Origin: Natronococcus amylolyticus DSM 10524
GTDB lineage: Archaea; Halobacteriota; Halobacteria; Halobacteriales; Natrialbaceae
Length of the DNA stretch: 60,385 nt
Direction of reading: 5' to 3'
Assembly: GCF_000337675.1 (NCBI RefSeq)
Contig: NZ_AOIB01000033.1
Span: 34,075 to 94,459 of the forward strand
Part shown: in pieces, positions 26,963 to 34,806 of the stretch
How the letters are laid out: every line of letters begins with the position of its first letter
Position numbering within the stretch: the first letter of the stretch is position 1
Translations under genes and position numbers: made by a program
Notes under the pieces: model-generated
Told to the model about the DNA's origin: nothing
The model's database searches: none
The model's input: only the letters and a program-made list of their open reading frames with translations

Positions 26963-28285
26963 TTATGTAGAGACATCCGATATAGTATATCGATACTTTC
27001 CTGAGTCAGCACGATCAATGCTTTTCGGATAATCAAACTCAACAGTAACATCCTCACCAAGAACTTTCTTTGTCTTGTCTGATATCTCTTCGAGATCTGA
27101 CTGGGGTGGAGTTTCTGTGTCAGATACTAATCGAAATACAACTCGGTCATTATCAGTCTGGTGAATTTGGAATTGATTAATCCAATCGCAGTAATATAGC
27201 GATTTTCGGAGTACTCCAGGATAAACTAGAGATCCATCTAAAGCAACAAAATGGTCAGTCACACGTCCTTGAACATCAGTTATCATTGGCCAATTACATC
27301 CACACTCGCAGCTCCCTGTATGAAATGCTGCTATATCTCCGATTCGGTATCGGATGAGTGGCATAGAAAAGTTAGTCAACGAAGTGACTACGATTTCACC
27401 TGACTCTCCCGGTTCAACAGGACTCATAGTATCTGGATCGATGATCTCTATATGATGAATCATAGGACAATAATGGAGCCCTGTTGTCCATGCACATTCA
27501 CTCGCAATAGTGCCAAATTCCCGAGACCCGTACCGATTATGTACAGGACAATCAAAAACTCGTTCGATTTGATTCCTCATCTCTGGGCGCAAAGTTCCGG
27601 CAGTCGTCATTACTGAATTGGGAGAATAAATTGCCACTTCGTTCTCCTCTATGAAATTTGCAAGGTTCGCGACTGCTTCAACATATGCATGAATGGTGTT
27701 AGGCTTTACATCATTGATCTTATTGGATGCAGTTCGGAAGTCTTCTTTGCGCATCGAGTATGCATTTATCCAAGTAACGTTCCGAAGCCACCTACCGAGC
27801 TTTGTTTTAATGCTATTGCCATTGGACAAATCTTCTTCTGAGCCCCAGAGCTTAATTTTCGGTTCTGAAATCTGTCGACCCCCCCAACCATCAAAAACTA
27901 TTTTTAATCCTTCACGGAAAGATGCATAATGCGCATCTTGGACAAACTCAGTCGGTTGCCCCGTTGATCCACTAGTTGCGTTTTTGTACCAATCTCGGTC
28001 CTGAATACCATCTCCTTTCAAATCTTCGTAATTTTCTTTGATATCCTCTTTTTCAAGCAGTGGCAGGTCACTCATTCGAGTTGCTTTCGGAGCAGAATCA
28101 AACTTCCTTTTATAATATGGAACATTATTATAGGCATAATCCAACATTCTTTGCAACCTTTTTTGATTGCATTGTTCTATAGCATCTGGAGATAGTGATT
28201 CCCAATGACCAATAGTGTTATGCTTTTTTAAGACAGAGCGTCGATACCTGAGAATTAATTTCCAGACGTGCTTTCTCAATACCAT
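26963..28285 (-). CDS. PaaK/CapK-like adenylate-forming enzyme
   Basis: 440 residues of the phenylacetate-CoA ligase-like adenylating superfamily. The phosphate loop is SGSTG at 105-109 (KNATSGSTGQP), then the NRYGSREFGTIA motif (YGxxE type) and the RYRIGDIA segment (YRxGD). A CECGCNWPMI stretch adds several cysteines, as in coenzyme F390 synthetase and CapK-type proteins. Relatives occur in many capsule and surface-glycan clusters, where they may activate an acid for attachment to a sugar. The substrate is not known. It begins the second module's minus-strand operon and is divergent from the ATP-grasp gene. AT-rich. Confidence 0.85.
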   Translation of the reverse strand: MVLRKHVWKLILRYRRSVLKKHNTIGHWESLSPDAIEQCNQKRLQRMLDYAYNNVPYYKRKFDSAPKATRMSDLPLLEKEDIKENYEDLKGDGIQDRDWYKNATSGSTGQPTEFVQDAHYASFREGLKIVFDGWGGRQISEPKIKLWGSEEDLSNGNSIKTKLGRWLRNVTWINAYSMRKEDFRTASNKINDVKPNTIHAYVEAVANLANFIEENEVAIYSPNSVMTTAGTLRPEMRNQIERVFDCPVHNRYGSREFGTIASECAWTTGLHYCPMIHHIEIIDPDTMSPVEPGESGEIVVTSLTNFSMPLIRYRIGDIAAFHTGSCECGCNWPMITDVQGRVTDHFVALDGSLVYPGVLRKSLYYCDWINQFQIHQTDNDRVVFRLVSDTETPPQSDLEEISDKTKKVLGEDVTVEFDYPKSIDRADSGKYRYTISDVST

Positions 28286-28681
28286 ATTCAGTGGAATGTT
28301 GTCTTAGACTTAGATTTGTTGGTTTCCTGCCTGAGATATCAAACATAACAGGTATCATAGTCCATTCTAAACTGGGTTCATTGTTAGGATGGCCAACACA
28401 AACCGTCTATCGAGTGGTTCTCATAGGTTTGGTAGTTATAGAAATGTACGAACTGTCAGTCCATTCATGTGCGCTCACTCAATCGATCACTCATAAGATG
28501 TGAAAAATTCACTCGGATTTCAGAGATCTAGAACCACTTTTCATAAGAGAGTGTTTAGCTTCATTTTAATCCTCACCATGGAGACTCACGAGCATTAGCA
28601 TAACCCAATCTATGGCTACTCACTTCACAATCGCAGCAAACTATATACTATATCCTGATCGGTCATATCAGAATAACTTAT
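28286..28681. other. Divergent promoter region of the second glycan module
   Basis: About 400 AT-rich bases with no gene-like frame. A TATA-like ACTATATACTATATCC lies 30-45 bases ahead of the ATP-grasp gene start. The minus-strand promoter of the PaaK-like gene should also be here. Confidence 0.45.
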
Positions 28682-29809
28682 ATGCCCAGGAGTGTGTACT
28701 TGTTATTAGTGACTAAAAAAATACAGACACTCATTAATGTTGCTCGCAACCAGGGTTCGCTACAGGCCGTACTCGCAGTAGCAGAAGCAACGCTCCCGTC
28801 GCCCTATGCGGAACGCTCAGCGTTCACCCGTGATTTTGCGAACCAAATCTCTGAGGCCCCGTCCGATTGGTCTGAACGGTTCGAAATGTGGAGAGATGGG
28901 TTCTTACCGAAGTCATATTATTTATATAATTTTGATGAATATTCGTCAAGGTCATATCTGACCGATATTCACGAAGAGCATGCGTGGAACATAAATGGAT
29001 TATCACAAAAACATGTAAATGACAAAAGAAAGTTCCACCATTTGCTATCAGATCGAGGATATAAGGAGTACCTGCCAGAATATTTTGGTGACCTTTTCCA
29101 AGGTGTTCTTATTGGGTCTGGTTCAGATATTTTTTCACTTTTGGATATGAAAGGTGAACTGGTAATCAAAGGCCACACAGGGGCAGCCGGCAAGAAAGTC
29201 TATATTATTAAGTTTGACGGCGTAGATTACTACTTTAATGGCAAACCACTTTCCAAAGTCAAATTAAGAAATTATCTTTCTTCACTAGATGGGTATATGG
29301 TAACTGAGCTTTGTAAACAGAGCAAATATATTTCAGAGATTTATCCACATACTCCAAATACGATCCGAATGATCACGATGAATCCTCAAGATGACGACCC
29401 GTTTATTGCTCGTGCAGTCCACCGGATCGGAACTAACAGATCTGAATCTGTAGACAATTTCACTCAAGGCGGTCTATCTGCTGAGGTCGGCAGGTCCGGA
29501 GAGCTAGGATCTGCTGTCCGCTACTCAGATACAACTGTTTCTTGGCATAGTTCTCATCCAGACACTGGTGCTCAAATTCAAGGAGTAATTGTCCCCCAGT
29601 GGGAATCAATCTGTGAGACGATTTTATCCGCTTCGTCCGACATACCCGAACTCAGATATCTTGGATGGGACATCATAGTCACAGAAAAGGATGGGTTTAA
29701 AATAATCGAAGCGAATGCAAACTCAGATACAGATTTGATTCAGGTGCACGAACCCCTGCTAAGAGATAGTCAGGTCCGAGATTTCTACCGCACTCAAGAG
29801 GTGATTTGA
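28682..29809 (+). CDS. ATP-grasp enzyme of glycan cluster (sugar-transfer-associated type)
   Basis: 375 residues with an ATP-grasp fold. The glycine-rich loop is LVIKGHTGAAGKKVYIIKF, followed by a MVTELCKQ strand, an ...HTPNTIRMIT... segment and the Mg-binding end IIEANANSDTDLIQ. This fits the family of ATP-grasp proteins found in glycan clusters (PF14397-like by recall). Such enzymes join a carboxylate to an amine or thiol through an acyl-phosphate. Together with the divergent PaaK-like gene it suggests attachment of an amino acid or acid to the glycan, which is inference. No membrane segment. The ATG follows a TATA-like box at promoter distance. AT-rich. Confidence 0.82.
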   Translation: MPRSVYLLLVTKKIQTLINVARNQGSLQAVLAVAEATLPSPYAERSAFTRDFANQISEAPSDWSERFEMWRDGFLPKSYYLYNFDEYSSRSYLTDIHEEHAWNINGLSQKHVNDKRKFHHLLSDRGYKEYLPEYFGDLFQGVLIGSGSDIFSLLDMKGELVIKGHTGAAGKKVYIIKFDGVDYYFNGKPLSKVKLRNYLSSLDGYMVTELCKQSKYISEIYPHTPNTIRMITMNPQDDDPFIARAVHRIGTNRSESVDNFTQGGLSAEVGRSGELGSAVRYSDTTVSWHSSHPDTGAQIQGVIVPQWESICETILSASSDIPELRYLGWDIIVTEKDGFKIIEANANSDTDLIQVHEPLLRDSQVRDFYRTQEVI

Positions 29810-29918
29810 TTGGTGAAATTAAATACGATTTTCAATGATCTGTGTCTTTGGTATTAAATCGATCATTTTCGCCAGCTATTTATCGTTAGTAGACTGAACT
29901 CGCCCATTCAGAGTCAAA

Positions 29919-31058
29919 ATGAGTACTGAAAAACTAGACCTTTGCTTCATTTCTCCTAAACTATATCACTATGTACATCCCACTGAGGATAATGCTGCTG
30001 GTGGTGCACAGCGCCAGCAATATTTAATTGGAAAAGAGTTGTCCTCTAGAGGACACGACATATCTTTTATTGTTGGAGATTATGGCCAACCAAATAGAAT
30101 AGAAATCAATAATATTAAAGTTTGGAAGGGATGTCCCAAACATGATGGTTTAGATGGGAAATTACCCGTACGTATGGTAAAACTTCTATATGTGATGAAG
30201 AAAGTTGACGCTGATATATATTATGTCCGTGGTGCCCCACCACTCTGCGCAAGTATTTATATGTTGTCAAAAGCACTAAAAAGTAATTTCGCGTTTTGTT
30301 TAGCCAATGATAAAGACGTAAAGAAGGACGAGATAAGCCAATTCCCGTTCTTTGTGAAAACCGCTTATCTCCGGGCTCTTTCCGACGCAGACTTTCTGGT
30401 CACGCAAACAAACAAGCAAAAGCGTATGACAAAGAAATTGGTTGGACAGGACTCGAAAGTCATCTCTAATGGTTACACGGTGGAAACCCAACAAGATATC
30501 AAAGATCACAATAACAGAAATACCGTGCTCTGGATTGGAACGGATGATTACGATCAAAAACGTCCTGATCGCTTCCTTGATTTGGCTGCGTCCCTTCCGT
30601 CAATGGATTTCACTATGATCTGTCGGCAAACAAATGACGTTCAATATCACCGAGAGTTGGAACAGAGATCGAAGTCAATACCAAATCTCACGTTCATCAA
30701 TTCTGTTCATCCAGACGAGATATATAAATATTATAATGACTCATACATGCTGATAAACACATCTGAATATGAAGGGTTCCCCAATGTTTTCCTTGAATCT
30801 TGGAAATATAAAACACCAGTTATTTCGCACTCATTTTCACTGGACGGATTATTATCTTCAAAATCCGTTGGATATGTGTCTGGTTCAATGAAAGAGCTGA
30901 TCAAAGATACTTCAAAATTAGCAGAGGATGTGGAAAAGAGAAAACATCTTGGAGAAAATGGTAGAAACCTACTACAGAACGAGTTTTCAATAGAGAAAGT
31001 TGCAGACGAATATGAGAGCTATATGATAGAGATGGAAAAAGCGAATAGCGCTGTCTAA
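29919..31058 (+). CDS. Glycosyltransferase family 4
   Basis: 379 residues, GT-B fold. The N-terminal domain has the AAGGAQRQQYLIGKELSSRG acceptor loop. The C-terminal domain shows VLWIGTDDYDQKRPDRF, FTMICRQTND and the EX7E region NTSEYEGFPNVFLESWKYK. The normally glycine-rich GDGP loop is replaced, so it may be a divergent member. It lies 109 bp after the ATP-grasp gene with its own TATA-like sequence (TATTTATCG near 29880). It probably adds a sugar in the second glycan module. AT-rich. Confidence 0.9.
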   Translation: MSTEKLDLCFISPKLYHYVHPTEDNAAGGAQRQQYLIGKELSSRGHDISFIVGDYGQPNRIEINNIKVWKGCPKHDGLDGKLPVRMVKLLYVMKKVDADIYYVRGAPPLCASIYMLSKALKSNFAFCLANDKDVKKDEISQFPFFVKTAYLRALSDADFLVTQTNKQKRMTKKLVGQDSKVISNGYTVETQQDIKDHNNRNTVLWIGTDDYDQKRPDRFLDLAASLPSMDFTMICRQTNDVQYHRELEQRSKSIPNLTFINSVHPDEIYKYYNDSYMLINTSEYEGFPNVFLESWKYKTPVISHSFSLDGLLSSKSVGYVSGSMKELIKDTSKLAEDVEKRKHLGENGRNLLQNEFSIEKVADEYESYMIEMEKANSAV

Positions 31059-31127
31059 TCCAGTACCATTTCGGCCAAATATTTCTAGCAATCGATAGGT
31101 GCATTCTTTGATTCATATAATGATGTA

Positions 31128-31450
31128 CCAACTATTCAACACATGCGTGTACGTTCCCCGACTATCCGCCTAAGTGTCTTGGAGCGATCGATTCGCGTTT
31201 TGGGGATGTAATATCACTTTCTGACGAGGTCCCAATCGGTACAGTTCACTTGCTCGTTCAATTCTAATCGAGAGAGTGCAACTCGATAGTCGAATTGATT
31301 ACAAGAAACTCTAGCTTCAAGCAGATCATGTTTTCCGTAGAATTCACGCAGAAACACAATGATCACTTGCTGTTAACATTAATAACGGTTTCGTCAACAG
31401 CGACCCGCGACAACACCTCGTCAACAAATTGCATCCGCTATCAACCAGTC
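31128..31450 (-). pseudogene. Eroded IS6-type transposase
   Basis: On the minus strand, FVDEVLSRVAVDETVINVN (about 31375-31435) matches the DD[E] catalytic-core start (VDET-x-x-x-x-x-G) of haloarchaeal IS6-family ISH transposases. Further along, in another frame, RLELNEQVNCTDWDLVRKWY followed by a TRIDRSKTLRRIV segment matches the later core region, in the right order. Stops and frame changes interrupt it and no inverted-repeat ends are evident. The rest of the 31059-31698 gap shows no other gene. Confidence 0.55.
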
Positions 31451-31698
31451 GGGTTATTAGTTCCAGGCTGTCTGTGAGAGCGTCCGACGCCTAGTTCAGC
31501 GAAAGTAGTTATTATATAATGAAATAAACGACCGGTCTGATGGAAACGGATGGCGAACGCCGTCAGGCTTTGACTCTTTGCCGTCCGGTCGTTCCTGTAG
31601 TTCTCGCTGAGCAGGTCCACTAGCAGTAGTTCAAATCAACTTAACGAATCACTCAACGTCTCAAACCGGTTTGGTTAGACAGTGCTAATTGAATTAAT

Positions 31699-32517
31699 TC
31701 ATAACTTTTCTTTGATTTTCGTTATTGTCCCAAGTAAGCCATTTCTTTGATACGACATGAGGGCCTTTCCAACTGTGGACTCTTCTTTATTGGTGTATAA
31801 TGATATTCCACCTATTTGTGTAAAAACACGGTGTTGGTTAGTGGAGTTTATTACTTTAGCTGCTTCCTCAACATCATGATATTTCCCAGCTCCTGGTGAT
31901 TCAATATCTAACAGTCTCCCATGAAAAATTTTAACTTTGCCTACCGCATGGCCTGGATACCGAACCATCAAATTATATTCTGAAGGAAGTGTAGCAATTC
32001 TTAAATTACTACAATACAATGCCCGTCGAAACGCTGGTTGATTTCGAGTTTCACTTTCCGTACTCAGTTGATCGTAATTTTTCTTCCAGGATTTAATAAA
32101 ATCTCTAAATCTAGGTGTGTTTTTGTATAACAGAACTCCAGTATTGTATTCTGGAAACGAATCCGGTACGTTCGGGATTTCGTATGATTTTTTATTTTGA
32201 TTGTGGGCAGCAGCTATATCAAACTCATCTAACAGGTCAAAGACTTCCTCAAAAGAAGAATCCGCATAGATATCGGTGTCAATGCACAGTGTTCTGTCAA
32301 AAGGTGTATTTAAAATATATCCTATTTGGTCAGAAAAATCAAAATCAGGATTACTTATTTTTATATATTCATCAAAAACCTCTTCAGTTACTTCCTCGTT
32401 AGACATGATTGCGATATCAATATGAGGCATATGCTTTTTTATAGATTCTGCCGATATAGCCGCCTCTCGTGCAAATCTTTTCCCTGTTGCAATATATAAA
32501 ACGCCCTTTGTCTCCAT
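31699..32517 (-). CDS. Putative GT-A glycosyltransferase (GT8-like)
   Basis: 272 residues. The DxD metal/donor motif is DTDIY at 80-84 (LCIDTDIYAD), after a KHMPHIDIAIMSN strand. A later FPEYNTGVLLYKN segment and KIFHGRLL ending (a conserved His near the active site in GT8 and related enzymes) support a GT-A nucleotide-sugar transferase. No membrane helix. It is AT-rich and transcribed on its own, convergent with the GT4 at 29919, with the IS6 remnant between, so it may have been brought in separately. The upstream side (32518-32635) is AT-rich and likely holds its promoter. Confidence 0.72.
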   Translation of the reverse strand: METKGVLYIATGKRFAREAAISAESIKKHMPHIDIAIMSNEEVTEEVFDEYIKISNPDFDFSDQIGYILNTPFDRTLCIDTDIYADSSFEEVFDLLDEFDIAAAHNQNKKSYEIPNVPDSFPEYNTGVLLYKNTPRFRDFIKSWKKNYDQLSTESETRNQPAFRRALYCSNLRIATLPSEYNLMVRYPGHAVGKVKIFHGRLLDIESPGAGKYHDVEEAAKVINSTNQHRVFTQIGGISLYTNKEESTVGKALMSYQRNGLLGTITKIKEKL

Positions 32518-32635
32518 ATTGTAGGGGATAAATCGACAGTATATAAGACCCTTGGTTGTGGGCCATATTATATATAAAGAGTGTTAAATCGTCCATCTAC
32601 TCCTACATATATTCGGATATTACTATAGTTCCAAT

Positions 32636-33484
32636 CTATTTTGGGACTTTCTCAACCCCAATACCATGCTTCCTAAGCAGTTCGGCGGCAATCGCTTCAG
32701 ACCAATTTGTTCGAGTTGGGAGATCGGTCCCATAACGAGTTACTTCCGTAAGATATCCTGCTCGGCCAAGATCAGCAGCAACCTTATGGATTAGACGGGG
32801 ATGCTCACCTGCAAGCGTATTGCCGACTGTGAACTCGTAGGCGCTGTCGTACTCCTCGGAGGCGTGGATCAACTCATCGTTCAGCAAGCGATTGACCCGA
32901 CCTGCGATCTCTCGAGAGCCACCTGCAGCGGACGGAAAGATCGCCTGGCCGAACCCGCTGGGTCCACGAGACGATCCCCAGATGCCCATCGAACTATGCA
33001 TATCGATAACGGCCGCTGGATCCATTTCGGTAATGAACTCCCAGATCGCCTCGGCGATCGATGTCGTCGGTTCCTGACCGGACGGGAACTGCTGGTTAAG
33101 ATCGCCATCAGGACCGCTATACGTACTGTCGCGAACCGCGGGTGCGTTGGCCTCGGGAATCACGACGAGCGTTCCCTGCTCGAACTCCCACTCGCGGACT
33201 GTGTGTGCGGCGTCGATTCCAGCCCGTTCACTGCCGTGTACACCACCAAGGACGACCACGGTCTCACCCGCCGTCGGCGCCTCACGGATATAGGCCGGCG
33301 TCTCGTAGCGCGTTCCCGAACGCAGCGTTCGGACCTCCTCGGTGACCGACTCCCCAGCACTGACCGTCCCGAGCGTGAACGAGCCGAGTACCGTCGCCGA
33401 GCCGCCGACGACAAGGGCTCGCCGGCTGGTAGTTAATCGCTGCTGTGAGTTCTTTGTTGCCGATCTGTCTTGCATTGTAACCAT
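32636..33484 (-). CDS. Tat-exported zinc deacylase/carboxypeptidase (succinylglutamate desuccinylase/M14-like)
   Basis: 282 residues. A Tat signal precedes a hydrophobic stretch: SRRALVVGGSATVLGSF with RR at 21-22. The zinc site is H83 and E86 in GGVHGSERAG plus H163 in VIDMHSSMG, and a likely catalytic glutamate lies in YLTEVTRYG. This is the pattern of the M14/succinylglutamate desuccinylase group, which remove acyl or amino-acid groups. The start may be M4 (33475). It is secreted, so it could trim the cell surface or peptides; the substrate is unknown. The gene becomes GC-rich again here and lies 178 bp from the lipoprotein gene on the same strand. Confidence 0.8.
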   Translation of the reverse strand: MVTMQDRSATKNSQQRLTTSRRALVVGGSATVLGSFTLGTVSAGESVTEEVRTLRSGTRYETPAYIREAPTAGETVVVLGGVHGSERAGIDAAHTVREWEFEQGTLVVIPEANAPAVRDSTYSGPDGDLNQQFPSGQEPTTSIAEAIWEFITEMDPAAVIDMHSSMGIWGSSRGPSGFGQAIFPSAAGGSREIAGRVNRLLNDELIHASEEYDSAYEFTVGNTLAGEHPRLIHKVAADLGRAGYLTEVTRYGTDLPTRTNWSEAIAAELLRKHGIGVEKVPK

Positions 33485-33662
33485 ACAAGAAAAGATGACT
33501 ATAGTATATAAAATTAGTACAATTCATACAGTGGGTAAGAGCTATATGTGAGGTACCAAGACACATATCTCACCAACTCGGAACGTCGTCGACCGGGAAC
33601 ACTGCAGCCTTCCCAAAAGAAGGTCCTATACGCGGATTATCGGCCGATCTGTCCTCCCTGAC

Positions 33663-34439
33663 TCACTCCTCGACGATCTGGTCGGCTTCGAACTCGACAC
33701 GGTATGCAGCCGTCTCAGCACACTGATCGAGCGAGAAACTGTGCTCGGAACTGTTCTCCGGATCAAGGCTGAAGCGTGCAGCGTCACTGGAGAGGTGATT
33801 TCCATCGGCATCGGTGATCATCCCAACCCCCTCGTAGTAGAGTTCGGCAGTTGCCGACGTGTTGTCCATCTCGACGTTGATGTTACAGAGGTGTGAGCCC
33901 TCGGAGGACTCCCAAACGAACTCGTGGTCGACCTCGAGCAGATCCTCTAGCTCGTCATCGAGTACGAGCTCCGCATCCAGTTCGTCCGGCTCTGACGAGT
34001 CGTCATCGGTGTCGTCCTCATCCGTCTCGTCGGCCTCCCCGTCTTCAGATTCCTCATCAGCGTCTTCATCGGCAGGTTCCTCGTCGTCGGTCTCCTCGTC
34101 TGCTTCCTCATCGGTATCGTCGGCTGGTTCCTCATCGTCAGCGTCTTCATCTGCTTCCTCGTCCGTACCGTCGTCAACAGGCTCTTCGTCACTGGCGTCT
34201 TCATCCATTTCCTCATCGGGATCGTCATCGGCAGGATCCTCGTCACCGACATCGTCGTCTGTCTCCTCGGGTTCGTCATCAATCGGTTCTTCGGCATCGT
34301 CATCGGCCGGCTCATCGTCGTCCTCGGCTACTGCCCCGTCGTCAGTATCCTCCGACTCATCGTCGTCAGGAGACGTACAACCGGCGAGGACCCCGACTAC
34401 CGAGACACCTGTGACTTTCGTGAAAAGCCGTCTGTTCAT
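33663..34439 (-). CDS. Poly-acidic lipoprotein
   Basis: 258 residues. RR at residues 3-4 plus VGVLAGC with C21 give a Tat-dependent lipobox. Residues 22-150 are almost only Asp, Glu, Ala, Pro and Thr in an imperfect repeat of short units such as EEPADDTDEEADEE. The last ~105 residues form a normal domain (HEFVWESSEGSHLCNINVEM..., then LDPENSSEHSFSLDQCAETA), with two cysteines that could form a disulfide. It should sit on the outer face of the membrane with the acidic stretch as spacer. The function of the end domain is not recognised. A TATA-like element (ATAGATTTATTA on the minus strand) is upstream. Confidence 0.78.
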   Translation of the reverse strand: MNRRLFTKVTGVSVVGVLAGCTSPDDDESEDTDDGAVAEDDDEPADDDAEEPIDDEPEETDDDVGDEDPADDDPDEEMDEDASDEEPVDDGTDEEADEDADDEEPADDTDEEADEETDDEEPADEDADEESEDGEADETDEDDTDDDSSEPDELDAELVLDDELEDLLEVDHEFVWESSEGSHLCNINVEMDNTSATAELYYEGVGMITDADGNHLSSDAARFSLDPENSSEHSFSLDQCAETAAYRVEFEADQIVEE

Positions 34440-34806
34440 ACTTGTACATGATTCCTTCGATTAATAAATCTATTCAATAAGATTGAAATCACTCCGTGCC
34501 TCGGTTAGCTCGGAGAGTCTCTCAATACAGGTTCCTGTGGAGTGAATTCTCTCTCTCGGTCATATCCCAGCGTCACGAGCTGTCCTCGGTACGGCCTTGC
34601 TGCTCCCGGCCTCCCGTGGCAGCAACCAGCGGAGCCTCCAACAGACGAGTGGCAGATCCCGGCTGTCTGGTCTGCCAGCGGAGCCTGCTCAGAAGTGAGG
34701 GGGTGGTGTAGCGACAGCGCTACCGTTTCGAAGTAGAGACCAACCAGACCGGATCGTGATATCCAATGGGGAGACCGGTACCACCGAGGCCGGTCGTAGA
34801 CGCTTC
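34440..34806. other. Gap between lipoprotein and asparagine-synthase-like gene
   Basis: Holds the lipoprotein promoter at its left end. The remaining ~300 bp is GC-rich and has no convincing gene on either strand. Confidence 0.4.

Noticed and set aside
33859-34464. 201-codon Ser-rich plus frame
   Set aside because: It is the antisense of the acidic lipoprotein repeats (Asp/Glu codons read as Ser), not a gene.
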